Of a stretch of 64,000 bases of DNA, positions 26,827-36,691 are shown one piece after another. The DNA lies in NCBI RefSeq assembly GCF_020781975.1, contig NZ_JAJGNI010000001.1, positions 310,001 through 374,000 on the forward strand. Direction: 5' to 3'. Within the stretch, counting starts at the first letter, position 1. Every line of letters begins with the position of its first letter. The DNA is from Microbacterium schleiferi (GTDB taxonomy: Bacteria > Actinomycetota > Actinomycetes > Actinomycetales > Microbacteriaceae). The notes under the pieces are model-generated. The model had not been told where the DNA came from. It saw only the letters and a list, made by a program, of their open reading frames with translations, and searched no databases. A program made the translations under genes and the position numbers.

Positions 26827-28385
26827 CAGCGCACCACCGCGAGCTCGGCGTCGCGCCGGAAGTGGGCACCGGCCGAGGCCCGCCGCGCGCGGGCGGCGGC
26901 GACGACGTGCTGGGCAACCAGCAGCAGGTTCTCGTCCTCGTACTCGCGTTCGGTCCTTGGGGAGCGTGCCTGCGCTCTCCAGTTCGCGAGCACGCTTGCG
27001 GCGTGGGTGAGGCCCTCTTCGTCTCGCACCAGCGACGCGTTCTCCCACATCAGGTCCTGCAGGGCAGCGCGAGAGAAGGTTAGCGCCGGGGCTACCGGGC
27101 TTCCCGTCACGCCCCCGGAGGGAACGGGGCTGATGCCGTCGCGGGCTTCGGCGGGCCACAGGCCGGATGCGGCATCCGTCGCGATCGCATCCCCGGCGCG
27201 CGCGCCGAACACAGCGCCCTCCAGGAGCGAGTTCGACGCGAGCCGGTTCGCCCCGTGGACGCCGGTGCGGGCGGTCTCTCCGACCGCATAGAGTCCGGGA
27301 AGCGAGGAGCGGCCCTCGAGGTCGGTCACGATTCCACCCATGAGGTAGTGGGCCGCCGGGGTGACCGGCACGGGAACGCGCGCCCAATCCAGGCCGCGCT
27401 CGCGCATGGCGTTGTCAATCGTGGGGAATCGCTCGCGCAGCCAGGCGGCGCGGGCATCGGCATCCGTCGCGGGGATGGCCGTGGCATCCAGCAGCACGGG
27501 GCGTCCGTCCTGCTGCCGCATGACGCGGGCTATCGCGCGGGCGACGACATCGCGCGGCGCGAGCTCACCGTCGGGGTGATCGTCGAAGACGAACCGGTGG
27601 CCGTCCTCATCGATGAGTGTGGCGCCCTCGCCGCGCACCGCCTCGGAGACGAGGAAGGCGTCACCGGCTGCGAGCACCGTCGGGTGGAACTGCACGAACT
27701 CGAGGTCAGCAACAGCGGCTCCTGCCCGAATCGCCGCAGCGATCCCGTCTCCGGTGGCCACAGCGGGATTGGTCGAGTGTGCGAACAGCTCGCCGATGCC
27801 CCCGGTGGCCAAGACGACGGCATCGGCCCGCAGCTCGTCGGGCGTTCCGGCGTGACCGTCGCGGGCGTCGCGCAGAATCCGGATGCCGCACACCCGCCCC
27901 ACCTCGACCACGAGATCGACCAGGAACGCGTGCTCGATAACCGTCGCAGCGGTCGCGCGCACGGCGGCGACCAGAGCGCGCTCGATCTCGGTTCCGGTCG
28001 CGTCGCCGCCCGAGTGCAGGATGCGGGGGTAGGAGTGTGCTGCCTCGAGACCCTTGCGGAACTCACCGTGTTCGTCGCGATCGAACGCGACCCCGAGCGC
28101 GACAAGCTCCCGGATCCGCTCCGGGCCCTCCGTCGCAAGTACCCGCACCGCTGCCTCGTCGCCGAGCCCCGCCCCGGCGACGAGCGTGTCGTGGATGTGG
28201 TCTTCGACGCGGTCATCGGCGAACATGACTCCCGCGATCCCGCCCTGCGCGTAGCGCGTGTTGGCGTGCTCCAGAACGTCTTTGGTGACGACTGTCACGC
28301 GGCAGCCGCTCGCCGCCGCGTGGAGGGCGACGGTCAAGCCTGCGATGCCGCTGCCGACGACGATCACCCGCGGCGCGGATGTCAT
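26826..28385 (-). CDS. nadB: L-aspartate oxidase
   Basis: FAD enzyme that oxidises L-aspartate to iminoaspartate, the first step of de novo NAD synthesis. The 519-residue protein shows the dinucleotide fold VIVVGSGIAGLTVALHAA, NTRYAQGGIAG, EFVQFHPTVL, PAAHYLMGGIVTD and GLYAVGETARTGVHGANRLASNSLLEG. The start is ATG 28385, overlapping the nadA stop as ATGA; the upstream extension lies inside nadA and is rejected. It passes its unstable product to NadA. Confidence 0.97.
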   Translation of the reverse strand: MTSAPRVIVVGSGIAGLTVALHAAASGCRVTVVTKDVLEHANTRYAQGGIAGVMFADDRVEDHIHDTLVAGAGLGDEAAVRVLATEGPERIRELVALGVAFDRDEHGEFRKGLEAAHSYPRILHSGGDATGTEIERALVAAVRATAATVIEHAFLVDLVVEVGRVCGIRILRDARDGHAGTPDELRADAVVLATGGIGELFAHSTNPAVATGDGIAAAIRAGAAVADLEFVQFHPTVLAAGDAFLVSEAVRGEGATLIDEDGHRFVFDDHPDGELAPRDVVARAIARVMRQQDGRPVLLDATAIPATDADARAAWLRERFPTIDNAMRERGLDWARVPVPVTPAAHYLMGGIVTDLEGRSSLPGLYAVGETARTGVHGANRLASNSLLEGAVFGARAGDAIATDAASGLWPAEARDGISPVPSGGVTGSPVAPALTFSRAALQDLMWENASLVRDEEGLTHAASVLANWRAQARSPRTEREYEDENLLLVAQHVVAAARARRASAGAHFRRDAELAVVR

Positions 28386-29731
28386 GATGCCTGCTCCCAG
28401 GCTGCAGCCGGGGCTGCCGGGGGCTTGGCTGCCAGCATCCGTTCCAGGGCGACCCGCGCGGGGTCTGCGACGTCGGTCGGAACCGTGATGCGGTTGACGA
28501 CCTCGCCGGCGACGAGCGACTCCAGCACCCACGCGAGGTAGCCGGGATGGATGCGGTACATCGTCGAGCAGGGGCACACGACGGGGTCGAGGCAGAAGAT
28601 CTCGTGCTGAGGATGCTCGGCCGCGAGGCGTTGAACGAGGTTGACCTCGGTGCCGATCGCGAACGTCGTCGGTTCGGTCGCCGCCTCGATGGCCTTACGG
28701 ATGTAGTCGGTCGAGCCCGCCTCGTCGGCGGCGTCGACGACCTCCATCGGGCACTCCGGGTGCACGATGACACGGACGCCAGGGTGCTCGGCGCGGGCCT
28801 TGTCGATCTGGGAGACCGAGAACCGACGGTGGACCGAGCAGAACCCGTGCCACAGGATGACGCGCGCGGCATCCAGGGTCGTGTCGTCGTTGCCGCCCAG
28901 GGGCTTGCGGGGGTTCCACATCGGCATCTGCTCGAGCGGCACTCCCATCGCCTTCGCGGTGTTGCGCCCGAGGTGCTGGTCGGGGAAGAACAGCACGCGG
29001 CGGCCCCGCTCGAAGGCCCACTCCAGCACGGTCCGGGCGTTCGAGGACGTGCACACGATGCCGTGGTGCCGCCCGACGAACCCCTTGATCGCTGCCGAGG
29101 AGTTCATATAGGTCACCGGGATCACCGGGAGCAGGCCCTCGGCGTCCGGTGTATCGAGATCGCCGTAGATGTCGGCGAGCTCCTCCCACGCCTGCTCGAC
29201 CTCGTCAATCGAGGCCATGTCGGCCATCGAGCATCCGGCAGCGAGGTTCGGCAGGATGACCGCCTGCTCGGGTCCGGAGAGCAGGTCTGCGGTCTCGGCC
29301 ATGAAGTGCACGCCGCAGAACACGATGGCCTCGGCATCCGTTCGCGCTTTGGCAGCATTGGCGAGCTGGAACGAGTCGCCCACGTAGTCGGCGTGTCGCA
29401 CGACCTCTTCGCGCTGGTAGAAGTGCCCGAGCACGACGACGCGCTCGCCGAGGGTCTGCTTGGCGGCAATGATCCGTGCGTCGAGCTCGGCCTCCGTGGC
29501 CTCGCGGTATTCCCGCGGCAGCTCACCCTGGCGCGGTGCGCCGGTCGGGATGACATCGCCCTCCGACGCTCCGGGTCCATAGCCCGGAACCGTGTCGAAG
29601 AGCCAGGGAGCCTCGACGAGGTCGGTGTTGCAGGTCTCGCCCTGCAGCGACCCCGAGACGATGCCGTGGATCTCGTGGTCGACGGACGGGTCGATGCGGC
29701 GCGGCGTCAGGGCGATGTTGACAGCTGTCAT
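28382..29731 (-). CDS. nadA: Quinolinate synthase
   Basis: Condenses iminoaspartate with DHAP to quinolinate, using a [4Fe-4S] cluster. The 449 residues make it the longer actinobacterial-type NadA with an extra N-terminal 90 residues. Core motifs are LGHFYQREEVVRHADYVGDS, VFCGVHFMAETA and LAAGCSMADMA (cluster Cys), PVTYMNSSAAIKGF, HPECPMEVVDAAD, and a C-terminal DPVVCPCSTMY with further Cys. The start overlaps the nrtR stop as ATGA. The gene is probably repressed by NrtR through the operator in front of nrtR. Confidence 0.97.
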   Translation of the reverse strand: MTAVNIALTPRRIDPSVDHEIHGIVSGSLQGETCNTDLVEAPWLFDTVPGYGPGASEGDVIPTGAPRQGELPREYREATEAELDARIIAAKQTLGERVVVLGHFYQREEVVRHADYVGDSFQLANAAKARTDAEAIVFCGVHFMAETADLLSGPEQAVILPNLAAGCSMADMASIDEVEQAWEELADIYGDLDTPDAEGLLPVIPVTYMNSSAAIKGFVGRHHGIVCTSSNARTVLEWAFERGRRVLFFPDQHLGRNTAKAMGVPLEQMPMWNPRKPLGGNDDTTLDAARVILWHGFCSVHRRFSVSQIDKARAEHPGVRVIVHPECPMEVVDAADEAGSTDYIRKAIEAATEPTTFAIGTEVNLVQRLAAEHPQHEIFCLDPVVCPCSTMYRIHPGYLAWVLESLVAGEVVNRITVPTDVADPARVALERMLAAKPPAAPAAAWEQAS

Positions 29732-30513
29732 GAGGTGCTCGATTCGGGCGAGGAGGGGTGGATGCCACCGGGCCGGGCGGCGCTCAGCGGGCCCCGATCG
29801 GCAAGTTCGACATCCTGGTTGTAGCGGTACAGGCGGGCGGGACGATGGCTGCCGGTGCGGAACCGGTCGGTGGGGATGAGGTTCCCGGAGTTCTCGACCT
29901 GACGTCGGAAGTTCGCGGGATCGAGACGCCGATCGAGGATCGCCTCGTAGACCTCGCGAAGGTCGGCCAGTGTGAACAGGTCCGAGAGCAGGCCGTGCGC
30001 GATGCGGCTGTAGCCGACCTTGTTACGCAGCCGCCACAGGGCATACGACACGATCTCGTTGTGATCGAAGGCGAGCGTGCCAGGCGCGTTCGCGTCGAAC
30101 CAGGCGACGTTCTCGGGCGCATCACCGGCTGCCTCATGGGCAGCGCGCTGGGCGTCCACGTCGTCGGCCCGCAGGAGTGCCCAATAGACGATCGACACGA
30201 CGCGCGTGGGGGAGCGATCGACGTCTCCGAACGCGTAGAGCTGCTCCAGATAGCTCGGCGTCAGGCCCGTTGTCTCGGCGAGGGTACGTGATGCCGCGGC
30301 ATCCAGGCCCTCTCCGGCATCCAGCCATCCACCGGGCAAGGCCCACAGGCATTCATAGGGTCCGCGGGTGCGACGCACGAGCGGCATCATGAGGCGTCCC
30401 GACCCATCGCCGGGGTCGCGGCGCACCGTGAAAATGACGGTCGACACCGCGACGCGGATGGCATCGGTGGATGCGGCGCGTGAGATATCGGGAGCGAGAC
30501 TGGTTTGTGTCAT
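29728..30513 (-). CDS. nrtR: NrtR-type Nudix transcriptional repressor of NAD synthesis
   Basis: A 261-residue protein with an N-terminal Nudix domain (VSTVIFTVRR...YECLWALPGGWLDAGEGLDAAASRTLAETTGL) and a C-terminal winged-helix region (NKVGYSRIAHGLLSDLFTLADLREVYEAILDRRLDPANFRRQVENSG). The Nudix box GX5EX7REUXEE is degraded (RE to RT, EE to ET), so it should bind and not cleave an NAD-pathway metabolite, as NrtR does with ADP-ribose. It is the first gene of nrtR-nadABC and sits behind a 9-bp dyad, so autoregulation is likely. Confidence 0.92.
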   Translation of the reverse strand: MTQTSLAPDISRAASTDAIRVAVSTVIFTVRRDPGDGSGRLMMPLVRRTRGPYECLWALPGGWLDAGEGLDAAASRTLAETTGLTPSYLEQLYAFGDVDRSPTRVVSIVYWALLRADDVDAQRAAHEAAGDAPENVAWFDANAPGTLAFDHNEIVSYALWRLRNKVGYSRIAHGLLSDLFTLADLREVYEAILDRRLDPANFRRQVENSGNLIPTDRFRTGSHRPARLYRYNQDVELADRGPLSAARPGGIHPSSPESSTS

Positions 30514-30515
30514 GG

Positions 30516-30547
30516 TGACTCTAACTACGGGTTCGATCTTAGAGTCA
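30516..30547. promoter_or_regulatory. Probable NrtR operator, 9-bp inverted repeat
   Basis: TGACTCTAA (30516-30524) and TTAGAGTCA (30539-30547) are perfect inverted arms 14 bp apart, starting 2 bp upstream of the nrtR start codon (30513). On the reverse strand a TAAGAT -10 box (30537-30542) overlaps one arm, with TTGCGG 18 bp further upstream as -35. A repressor bound here would block the promoter. The assignment to NrtR is by position. Confidence 0.65.
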
Positions 30548-30602
30548 GAGTGACCAGAACCGCAACTCGGTCGGGTTGGAAGAAAACCCCCAGGTTGGTC
30601 GA

Positions 30603-30608
30603 CAGACT
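30603..30608 (+). promoter_or_regulatory. -10-like box CAGACT, leaderless type
   Basis: CAGACT (compare TAGACT at other genes) ends 6 nt before GTG 30615 and supports that start for the MarP-like protease. Confidence 0.4.
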
Positions 30609-30614
30609 GGATGC

Positions 30615-31799
30615 GTGGTCCTCGGCATCCTCACCGACGTTCTCGTCGTGATCCTGCTGCTCGGCGCGCTCGCGTGGGGGATCGGCAGCGGCGTCCTCGC
30701 GATCCTCGGATCGGCGGTCGGCCTCGCCGTTGGCGGCGTGGCGGTCTGGTGGCTCCTGCCGATCGTCGCGCCGCTGCTGCCCGGGTCGGATTGGCGCGGG
30801 CCGGTGCTGATCGCCGGCGTTGTCGCCCTGCTCGTGGGCGGTGCAATAGCTGGCGGCGCGATTGGCAGCGTCCTGCGGCGCGGAGCCGAGAAGCTGCGCC
30901 TCCACGTGATCGACCGCCTGCTGGGTGGGGCAGTCGCGGTCGTCGCCACCGCGCTCTCGCTGTCGCTGGTGGCCCAGAGCGCCGCGGTCTCCGGCGTTCC
31001 GCTGGTGTCGGCAGCCACCTCGTCGTCGCGCGTCCTCGCCACGATCGATGCGCTGACCCCGGCACCCGTGAGCGCGGCCCTCGCGCAGCTGCGGCAGGCG
31101 GTCTTCGTCGACGCTTTGCCTCGGGTGGGGACGCTGCTGGATCTGCCCGCCACAGCACCGACAGCCCCGCCGGTCGCGCTCGATGACCCAGCCCTGAGCG
31201 TTGCCGCGCAGTCGGTTGCCCGGATTTCGGGAACCGCGTTCTCGTGCGCGCGCGGCATGACAGGGTCGGGTTTCGTCGTCGCGGATGACCGCGTGGTGAC
31301 CAACGCGCACGTCGTCGCCGGGATGGAGCAGATCGTGGTCGAACTGCCGGGGCGCATCGCGCAGACGGGCCTGGTGGTCTGGTTCGACCCCGACCAGGAT
31401 CTCGCCCTCATCGCGGTCGAAACCGAGGACGTTGCGGCACTGCCGGTCGTGCCGACGCTGCGGTCAGGAGATACCGCGGCGGTTGCCGGCTACCCCTATG
31501 GCGGCCCGTTCACGCTCGGGCAGGCGTCAGTGCGGTCGGTGGGAACCGCGCAGGTGCCTGACATCTACGACAGCGGGTCGGTGAGTCGCGAGATCTACGC
31601 GCTCGATGCTCGGGTCGCTCCAGGCAACTCCGGCGGTCCGGTGCTCACCGCCGGCGGCGACGCTGCGGGTGTCGTGTTCGCTCGCGCCGACGACGGGACG
31701 GATGTCGGCTATGCGGTGACCTCGGGAGTCCTCGCGCCGTTGGCGGAGCAAGCGAGCGCTCTCGTGGAGCCGGTTTCGACGGGATCCTGCACGCCCTGA
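30615..31799 (+). CDS. MarP-like membrane-anchored serine protease
   Basis: A 394-residue protein with four N-terminal transmembrane helices of the CvpA/colicin V production type (residues 1-125), then a periplasmic trypsin-like domain. The triad is His232 (TNAHVV), Asp262 (PDQDLALI) and Ser339 (APGNSGGP). Cys211 and Cys392 occupy the places of the redox-sensitive disulfide that brackets the MarP protease domain of M. tuberculosis (Rv3671c). MarP is needed for acid and oxidative stress survival. The start at GTG 30615 gives a compact first helix; the upstream TTG frame has no support. Confidence 0.9.
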   Translation: MVLGILTDVLVVILLLGALAWGIGSGVLAILGSAVGLAVGGVAVWWLLPIVAPLLPGSDWRGPVLIAGVVALLVGGAIAGGAIGSVLRRGAEKLRLHVIDRLLGGAVAVVATALSLSLVAQSAAVSGVPLVSAATSSSRVLATIDALTPAPVSAALAQLRQAVFVDALPRVGTLLDLPATAPTAPPVALDDPALSVAAQSVARISGTAFSCARGMTGSGFVVADDRVVTNAHVVAGMEQIVVELPGRIAQTGLVVWFDPDQDLALIAVETEDVAALPVVPTLRSGDTAAVAGYPYGGPFTLGQASVRSVGTAQVPDIYDSGSVSREIYALDARVAPGNSGGPVLTAGGDAAGVVFARADDGTDVGYAVTSGVLAPLAEQASALVEPVSTGSCTP

Positions 31800-31832
31800 C
31801 GCGCGTCTGCTGGCGGGAACCCGGCGCTGGGA

Positions 31833-31838
31833 TATGCT
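31833..31838 (+). promoter_or_regulatory. -10 box TATGCT of the gcv operon
   Basis: TATGCT precedes the glycine riboswitch; transcription would start near 31845, giving a leader of about 275 nt before gcvT. Confidence 0.55.
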
Positions 31839-31870
31839 GGCCGCGCAACTGAAGATCCGGCCACATGACG

Positions 31871-32075
31871 GGTGCGGGAGAGCCCCGGGTTACACCGGGC
31901 ACCGAAGGAGCAAGCCTCCCCGCCAATCTCTCAGGTCCGCGTACCGCGCACGTCCGGCCACTCTGGAAAGCGTCATCACCCGCGCATCGGGTGGCGGCCG
32001 CCGACGGTGAAAGCACAGCATCCGGTTCGCTCGGGTGCCGCGCGAAACTCTCAGGCCACAGACAGAGGGGGAGTT
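31871..32075 (+). promoter_or_regulatory. Tandem glycine riboswitch
   Basis: Two glycine aptamers in a row. The first (about 31871-31970) has CGGGAGAG, CACCGAAGGAGCAA and AATCTCTCAGGT in order, ending CTCTGGAAAG. The second (about 31981-32075) has GACGGTGAAAGC, GCGAAACTCTCAGGC and ACAGAGGGGGA. The linker is about 10 nt. It fills most of the 321-bp gap between the protease gene and gcvT. Glycine binding would switch on gcvTHP, so that excess glycine is degraded. The expression platform is not clear; 45 nt separate the second aptamer from gcvT, with GGGAG before the start codon. Confidence 0.9.
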
Positions 32076-32120
32076 CACGGGCGTCGTACGGCGTCCCCCG
32101 TCCGACGACCGGGAGAACTC

Positions 32121-33356
32121 ATGTCACACCCTGCACCACCAGATACCGCGCACGCGGACACGGAACCGAAACGCTCGCCGCTCCAGGATCGACACGTCGC
32201 GCTCGGCGCCGCCTTCACGGACTTCGGCGGCTGGCAGATGCCGGTGCGCTACGCATCCGACCTCGCCGAGCACCACGCGGTGCGGCAGGCAGCAGGCCTG
32301 TTCGACATCTCGCACATGGCCGAGTTCCTGGTCACGGGAGAGCCCAGCGGCGCGTTCCTCGACTACGCCCTCTCGGGCGATCACTCGGGCATGCGGGTGG
32401 GGAAGGCCAAGTACTCGCTCGTCCTCACCGAAGACGGCGGCATCGTCGACGACGTCATTGTCTACCGCACCGCTGAGGATCGGTACCTTGTCATCGCCAA
32501 CGCAGGCAACCGGGATGCCGTGGCCGAGGCGCTCCGGCTTCGGGCCGCTCGCGCGCCAGTGGCGGCATCCTTCCTCGCTCCGCGCGAGCGTCGTGAGGGC
32601 ACCGCGTTCTTCCTTTTCGTTCCGGGTGTGTCTGACACCGCCCAGATCGAGGATGTGACCGACCAGTTGGCGCTTGTGGCGGTCCAAGGGCCAGCCGCGC
32701 GGGAGGTCCTCGAGGCGACTCCCGAGATCGGTGAGGTCACTCCGGCGTTCTCTGAGCTCGGGTACTACGCCTGGGCTGCCGGATCCTTCAGCGGAGAGCC
32801 CCTCTTCATCGCCCGCACCGGCTACACCGGCGAGGACGGCTTCGAACTGCTCGTGCCCCATCGCGCGGCGGGTGCCCTTTGGGACGCTCTGCTGGCGGCG
32901 GGAACGCCGCTGGGGCTCGTTCCGGCGGGGCTGGCGGCGCGCGACACCCTGAGACTGGAGGCGGGAATGCCTCTCTACGGTCACGAGCTCTCGCTCCAGA
33001 CGACTCCCGCCCAGGCGGGGCTAGGCCGCAGCGTCGCCCACGGCAAACCCGACTTCGTGGGCAAGCGGGCACCGCAGGCCTCGGATGCCGACAGTCGCGT
33101 GCTCGTCGGGCTGGTTTCTGAGGGCCGTCGCGCCGGCCGCGCCGGGTATGCGGTCGTCGACCCGGCGGTCGACGGTGCCCCCGTTGTCGGCGAAGTGACC
33201 TCGGGAGCGCTGAGCCCCACTCTCGGGCATCCGATCGCCCTGGCCTACGTCGAGCCCGCACTCGCCGCGCCTGGCACCGAGCTGGCGATCGATGTGCGCG
33301 GCACGCTCATTCCTGCATCCGTAACGACCCTGCCCTTTTACCGGAGGACGACATGA
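32121..33356 (+). CDS. gcvT: Glycine cleavage system T protein (aminomethyltransferase)
   Basis: Transfers the aminomethyl group from GcvH to tetrahydrofolate, releasing ammonia and giving 5,10-methylene-THF. The 411-residue protein shows [40 protein letters not shown], and [18 protein letters not shown] with [18 protein letters not shown] 25-residue polar N-terminal extension precedes the domain. GGGAG lies before ATG 32121. It ends in an ATGA overlap with gcvH, and expression is probably under glycine riboswitch control. Confidence 0.97.
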   Translation: MSHPAPPDTAHADTEPKRSPLQDRHVALGAAFTDFGGWQMPVRYASDLAEHHAVRQAAGLFDISHMAEFLVTGEPSGAFLDYALSGDHSGMRVGKAKYSLVLTEDGGIVDDVIVYRTAEDRYLVIANAGNRDAVAEALRLRAARAPVAASFLAPRERREGTAFFLFVPGVSDTAQIEDVTDQLALVAVQGPAAREVLEATPEIGEVTPAFSELGYYAWAAGSFSGEPLFIARTGYTGEDGFELLVPHRAAGALWDALLAAGTPLGLVPAGLAARDTLRLEAGMPLYGHELSLQTTPAQAGLGRSVAHGKPDFVGKRAPQASDADSRVLVGLVSEGRRAGRAGYAVVDPAVDGAPVVGEVTSGALSPTLGHPIALAYVEPALAAPGTELAIDVRGTLIPASVTTLPFYRRTT

Positions 33357-33736
33357 CCGACCTGACGACCCTGAAGTACACCGCCGAACACGAATGGCTG
33401 CGCCTGGAGGGCGACGAAGCCGTGATCGGGATCACCGACTACGCCGCCGACAAGCTCGGCGATGTCGTCTTCCTCGAGCTCCCTGGTGTCGGCGACGGCG
33501 TATCGGCCGGTCAGGTCTGCGGCGAAATCGAGTCGACCAAGTCGGTCGGTGAGCTGTTCGCGCCCGTCGACGGGGAGGTGCTCGCCGTCAATCACGAGGC
33601 GATCGATGACCCGTCGGTCGTGAACTCCGACCCGTTCGGGGCCGGCTGGCTCATGAAGCTCAAGGTCACGCCCGCCGACATCGACGCGCTCCTGGACCGT
33701 GACGCGTACGTCGCCCTCACCGGCGGCGCTGCATGA
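33353..33736 (+). CDS. gcvH: Glycine cleavage system H protein
   Basis: Lipoyl carrier that shuttles the methylamine group between P, T and L proteins. The 127-residue protein has the lipoylation motif [20 protein letters not shown] with Lys63 as the lipoyl-lysine, and [13 protein letters not shown] near the C-terminus. Both its start and stop overlap its neighbours as ATGA (gcvT and gcvP). The L protein gene is not in this window, as expected since it is shared with other dehydrogenases. Confidence 0.98.
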   Translation: MTDLTTLKYTAEHEWLRLEGDEAVIGITDYAADKLGDVVFLELPGVGDGVSAGQVCGEIESTKSVGELFAPVDGEVLAVNHEAIDDPSVVNSDPFGAGWLMKLKVTPADIDALLDRDAYVALTGGAA

Positions 33737-36648
33737 CCGTCGGATCTTTCGCCGAGCGCCACATCGGAACCGACGCCACTGCCCAGCGCGCCATGCTCGA
33801 CGCGCTCGGCTACGAGAGCGTCGATGCTCTCGTCGAGGCGGCGGTTCCGGCATCCATTCATGCCGCGCCGCGGGAGGGATCACGGATTCCGCTCGCCGCG
33901 ACCGAGGCCGAGGCGCTCGGAGAACTTCGGGAACTCGCCTCGCGCAATCGCGTGTCGCGGTCGCTGATCGGCCTCGGCTACTACGACACGCTCACGCCCG
34001 CTGTGATCGCGCGCAATGTCTTCGAGAATCCGTCCTGGTACACCGCCTACACGCCCTACCAGCCCGAGATCTCGCAGGGCAGGCTCGAGGCGCTCATCAC
34101 CTTCCAAACGATGGTGACCGATCTCACCGGGATGGCGACAGCCGGCGCGTCGATGCTGGACGAATCGACGGCCGTCGTCGAGGGGATGCTGCTGGCTCGC
34201 CGCGCCTCGAAGAGCGCGTCGAGCGTGTTTCTCGTCGACGCTGACGCCCTGCCGCAGACGATCGCGCTGCTGCGCCACCGGGCCGAGGCGCTGGGGATCG
34301 AGGTCCGGGTCGTGTCCTTCGATGAGCCCGAGGCCGTTCCCGAGGCTTTCGGTGGCTTCATCCAGTTCCCCGGGGCGGCGGGCCGAGTCTGGGATCCGAG
34401 CGAGGTCATCGCGGCGATCCACGACCACGGCGGACTTGCCGTGGTCGCCGCCGACCTTCTCGCCCTCACGCTGCTGCGCTCGCCCGGCTCACTCGGCGCC
34501 GACGTGGCTGTCGGGACGACACAGCGTTTCGGTGTGCCGATGGGCTTCGGCGGACCCCACGCCGGATACCTCGCGGTCCGGGCAGGGCTCGAACGGCAGC
34601 TGCCGGGGCGCCTGGTCGGCGTGTCGGTGGATGCCGACGGTCGCCCCGCGTACCGGCTGTCGCTGCAGACGCGTGAGCAGCACATCCGTCGCGAGAAGGC
34701 GACCTCGAACATCTGCACCGCCCAGGTGCTGTTGGCCGTCATGGCGGCGATGTATGCCGTTTATCACGGGCCCGAGGGGCTGAAGCGGATCGCTCAGGGC
34801 GTGCACGCGAAGACGGCCCTGGTCGCCGGATCGCTTCGTGCGCGCGGCATCGAGGTGCTGACGGAACACTTCTTCGACACGATCCAGGTGCGGGTCGCGG
34901 ATGCCGCCGCCGTTGCCTCAGCGGCGGCGGGGCTCGGCATCCTGCTGCGACGCGTGGATGAGACCACGGTCGGGATCTCGATCGATGAGGTCAGCGCTGC
35001 CGATCCGTCGATCGAGGCGGATCTGCTCGCGGCGTTCGGTGCTGCGGGCGAGGTCCACGGGGTGGAGACAGCGGCGGACTCTCTCGCCGGCTCGGCCTTC
35101 ACTTCGCTGGCCGGGGTGCGCATGTACCCCGAGCCGCTCCGCCGCACTGACGCCTACCTCGCTCACGAGGTGTTCCACGCGCACCGGTCTGAGACAGCCA
35201 TGATGCGATACCTGAAGACGCTCGCCGACCGCGACTACGCGCTTGATCGCGGCATGATTCCGCTGGGTTCGTGCACGATGAAGCTCAACGCCGCTACCGA
35301 GATGGCGGCAGTCTCGTGGCCGGAGTTCGCGCGGATGCATCCGTTTGCTCCGGCATCCGATGTCGAGGGATATCTCGAGCTGATCGATCAGCTCGAAGTG
35401 TGGCTGGCTGAGGTCACCGGCTACGACGCCGTCTCGATGCAGCCGAATGCCGGGTCCCAGGGCGAGCTCGCGGGCCTGCTCGCGATCCGCGGGTACCACC
35501 GCTCGCGGGGCGACGAACAGCGCACGGTATGCCTCATTCCGTCGTCCGCGCACGGCACGAACGCGGCATCCGCGGTGCTCGCCGGGATGCGCGTCGTGGT
35601 CGTTGCGTGCGACGAGGCAGGAAACGTCGACCTCGACGATCTGCGCGCCAAGATCGCCGAGCACACCGAGACGCTCGCCGCCCTCATGATCACGTATCCC
35701 TCGACGCACGGCGTGTACGAGCACGAGGTGCTGGCGATCACTGCGGCGGTGCACGAGGCCGGCGGTCAGGTCTACGTCGACGGGGCGAACCTCAATGCGC
35801 TTGTCGGGTACGCGCGCCTCGGCGATCTCGGTGGCGATGTGTCGCACCTGAACCTGCACAAAACGTTCGCGATCCCCCACGGCGGCGGCGGGCCGGGGGT
35901 CGGCCCGGTGGCCGCCAAGGCGCACCTCGCGCCGTTCCTGCCCTCCCATCCGATGGCACAGCAGGACCGGCATCCGTCGCTCGCGGATGCCGACGGCGCG
36001 GTGTTCGCCGGGGGTCCGATCTCGGGTGCGCCGTACGGTTCGGCGTCCATCCTGCCGATCTCGTGGGCGTACGTCCGGATGATGGGCGCTGACGGCCTGC
36101 GTCAGGCGACAGGCAGTGCGGTCTTGGCGGCGAACTACACCGCGGCCCGCCTGCGTGAGCACTACCCGGTGCTGTACGCGGGGGAGAACGGACTCGTCGC
36201 ACACGAGTGCATCCTCGACCTGCGGCCCCTGCGGGACGCCACCGGAGTCACGGTGGATGACGTGGCCAAGCGCCTCATCGACTACGGATTCCACGCGCCG
36301 ACGATGTCGTTTCCCGTTGCGGGGACGCTCATGGTCGAGCCGACCGAGTCCGAGGATCTCGGTGAGCTCGAGCGGTTCATCGAGGCGATGATCGCGATCA
36401 AGGCCGAGGCCGATGCTGTCGCTGCGGGGGAGTGGCCTGCTGGCGATAATCCGCTCGTGAATGCTCCGCACACAGCCGAGGCCATCGCGGTCGGCGACTG
36501 GCAGCATCCGTATTCGCGCGAGCGAGCGGTGTATCCAGTTCGTTCCTTGGTGCGTTCGAAGTACTGGCCGCCGGTCCGCCGGATCGACCAGGCCTACGGC
36601 GACCGCAACCTCGTCTGCGCCTGCCCACCCCCCTCCGCGTTCGCCTAG
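33733..36648 (+). CDS. gcvP: Glycine dehydrogenase (decarboxylating), P protein
   Basis: PLP enzyme that decarboxylates glycine and passes methylamine to lipoyl-GcvH. At 971 residues it is the single-chain (P1-P2 fused) form. It begins with the typical [17 protein letters not shown], has [16 protein letters not shown] and [23 protein letters not shown], the second-half [17 protein letters not shown], and the PLP lysine Lys710 in [18 protein letters not shown]. It is the last gene of the riboswitch-controlled gcvTHP unit. Confidence 0.98.
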   Translation: MTVGSFAERHIGTDATAQRAMLDALGYESVDALVEAAVPASIHAAPREGSRIPLAATEAEALGELRELASRNRVSRSLIGLGYYDTLTPAVIARNVFENPSWYTAYTPYQPEISQGRLEALITFQTMVTDLTGMATAGASMLDESTAVVEGMLLARRASKSASSVFLVDADALPQTIALLRHRAEALGIEVRVVSFDEPEAVPEAFGGFIQFPGAAGRVWDPSEVIAAIHDHGGLAVVAADLLALTLLRSPGSLGADVAVGTTQRFGVPMGFGGPHAGYLAVRAGLERQLPGRLVGVSVDADGRPAYRLSLQTREQHIRREKATSNICTAQVLLAVMAAMYAVYHGPEGLKRIAQGVHAKTALVAGSLRARGIEVLTEHFFDTIQVRVADAAAVASAAAGLGILLRRVDETTVGISIDEVSAADPSIEADLLAAFGAAGEVHGVETAADSLAGSAFTSLAGVRMYPEPLRRTDAYLAHEVFHAHRSETAMMRYLKTLADRDYALDRGMIPLGSCTMKLNAATEMAAVSWPEFARMHPFAPASDVEGYLELIDQLEVWLAEVTGYDAVSMQPNAGSQGELAGLLAIRGYHRSRGDEQRTVCLIPSSAHGTNAASAVLAGMRVVVVACDEAGNVDLDDLRAKIAEHTETLAALMITYPSTHGVYEHEVLAITAAVHEAGGQVYVDGANLNALVGYARLGDLGGDVSHLNLHKTFAIPHGGGGPGVGPVAAKAHLAPFLPSHPMAQQDRHPSLADADGAVFAGGPISGAPYGSASILPISWAYVRMMGADGLRQATGSAVLAANYTAARLREHYPVLYAGENGLVAHECILDLRPLRDATGVTVDDVAKRLIDYGFHAPTMSFPVAGTLMVEPTESEDLGELERFIEAMIAIKAEADAVAAGEWPAGDNPLVNAPHTAEAIAVGDWQHPYSRERAVYPVRSLVRSKYWPPVRRIDQAYGDRNLVCACPPPSAFA

Positions 36649-36649
36649 C

Positions 36650-36686
36650 CCCGCGCCCTTCGCCGTGAGACGTAACCTGGCGCGGG
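36650..36686. terminator. Hairpin between gcvP and the convergent gene
   Basis: CCCGCGCC (36650-36657) can pair with GGCGCGGG (36679-36686), 8 bp with a 21-nt loop, in the 43-bp gap between convergent genes. No T-tract follows, so termination is only suggested. Confidence 0.35.
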
Positions 36687-36691
36687 AAACG

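Noticed and set aside
29728..30513. Nudix gene as an ADP-ribose or NAD hydrolase
   Set aside because: The Nudix box lacks key Glu residues, a winged-helix part follows, and the gene leads nadABC, so it is a regulator.
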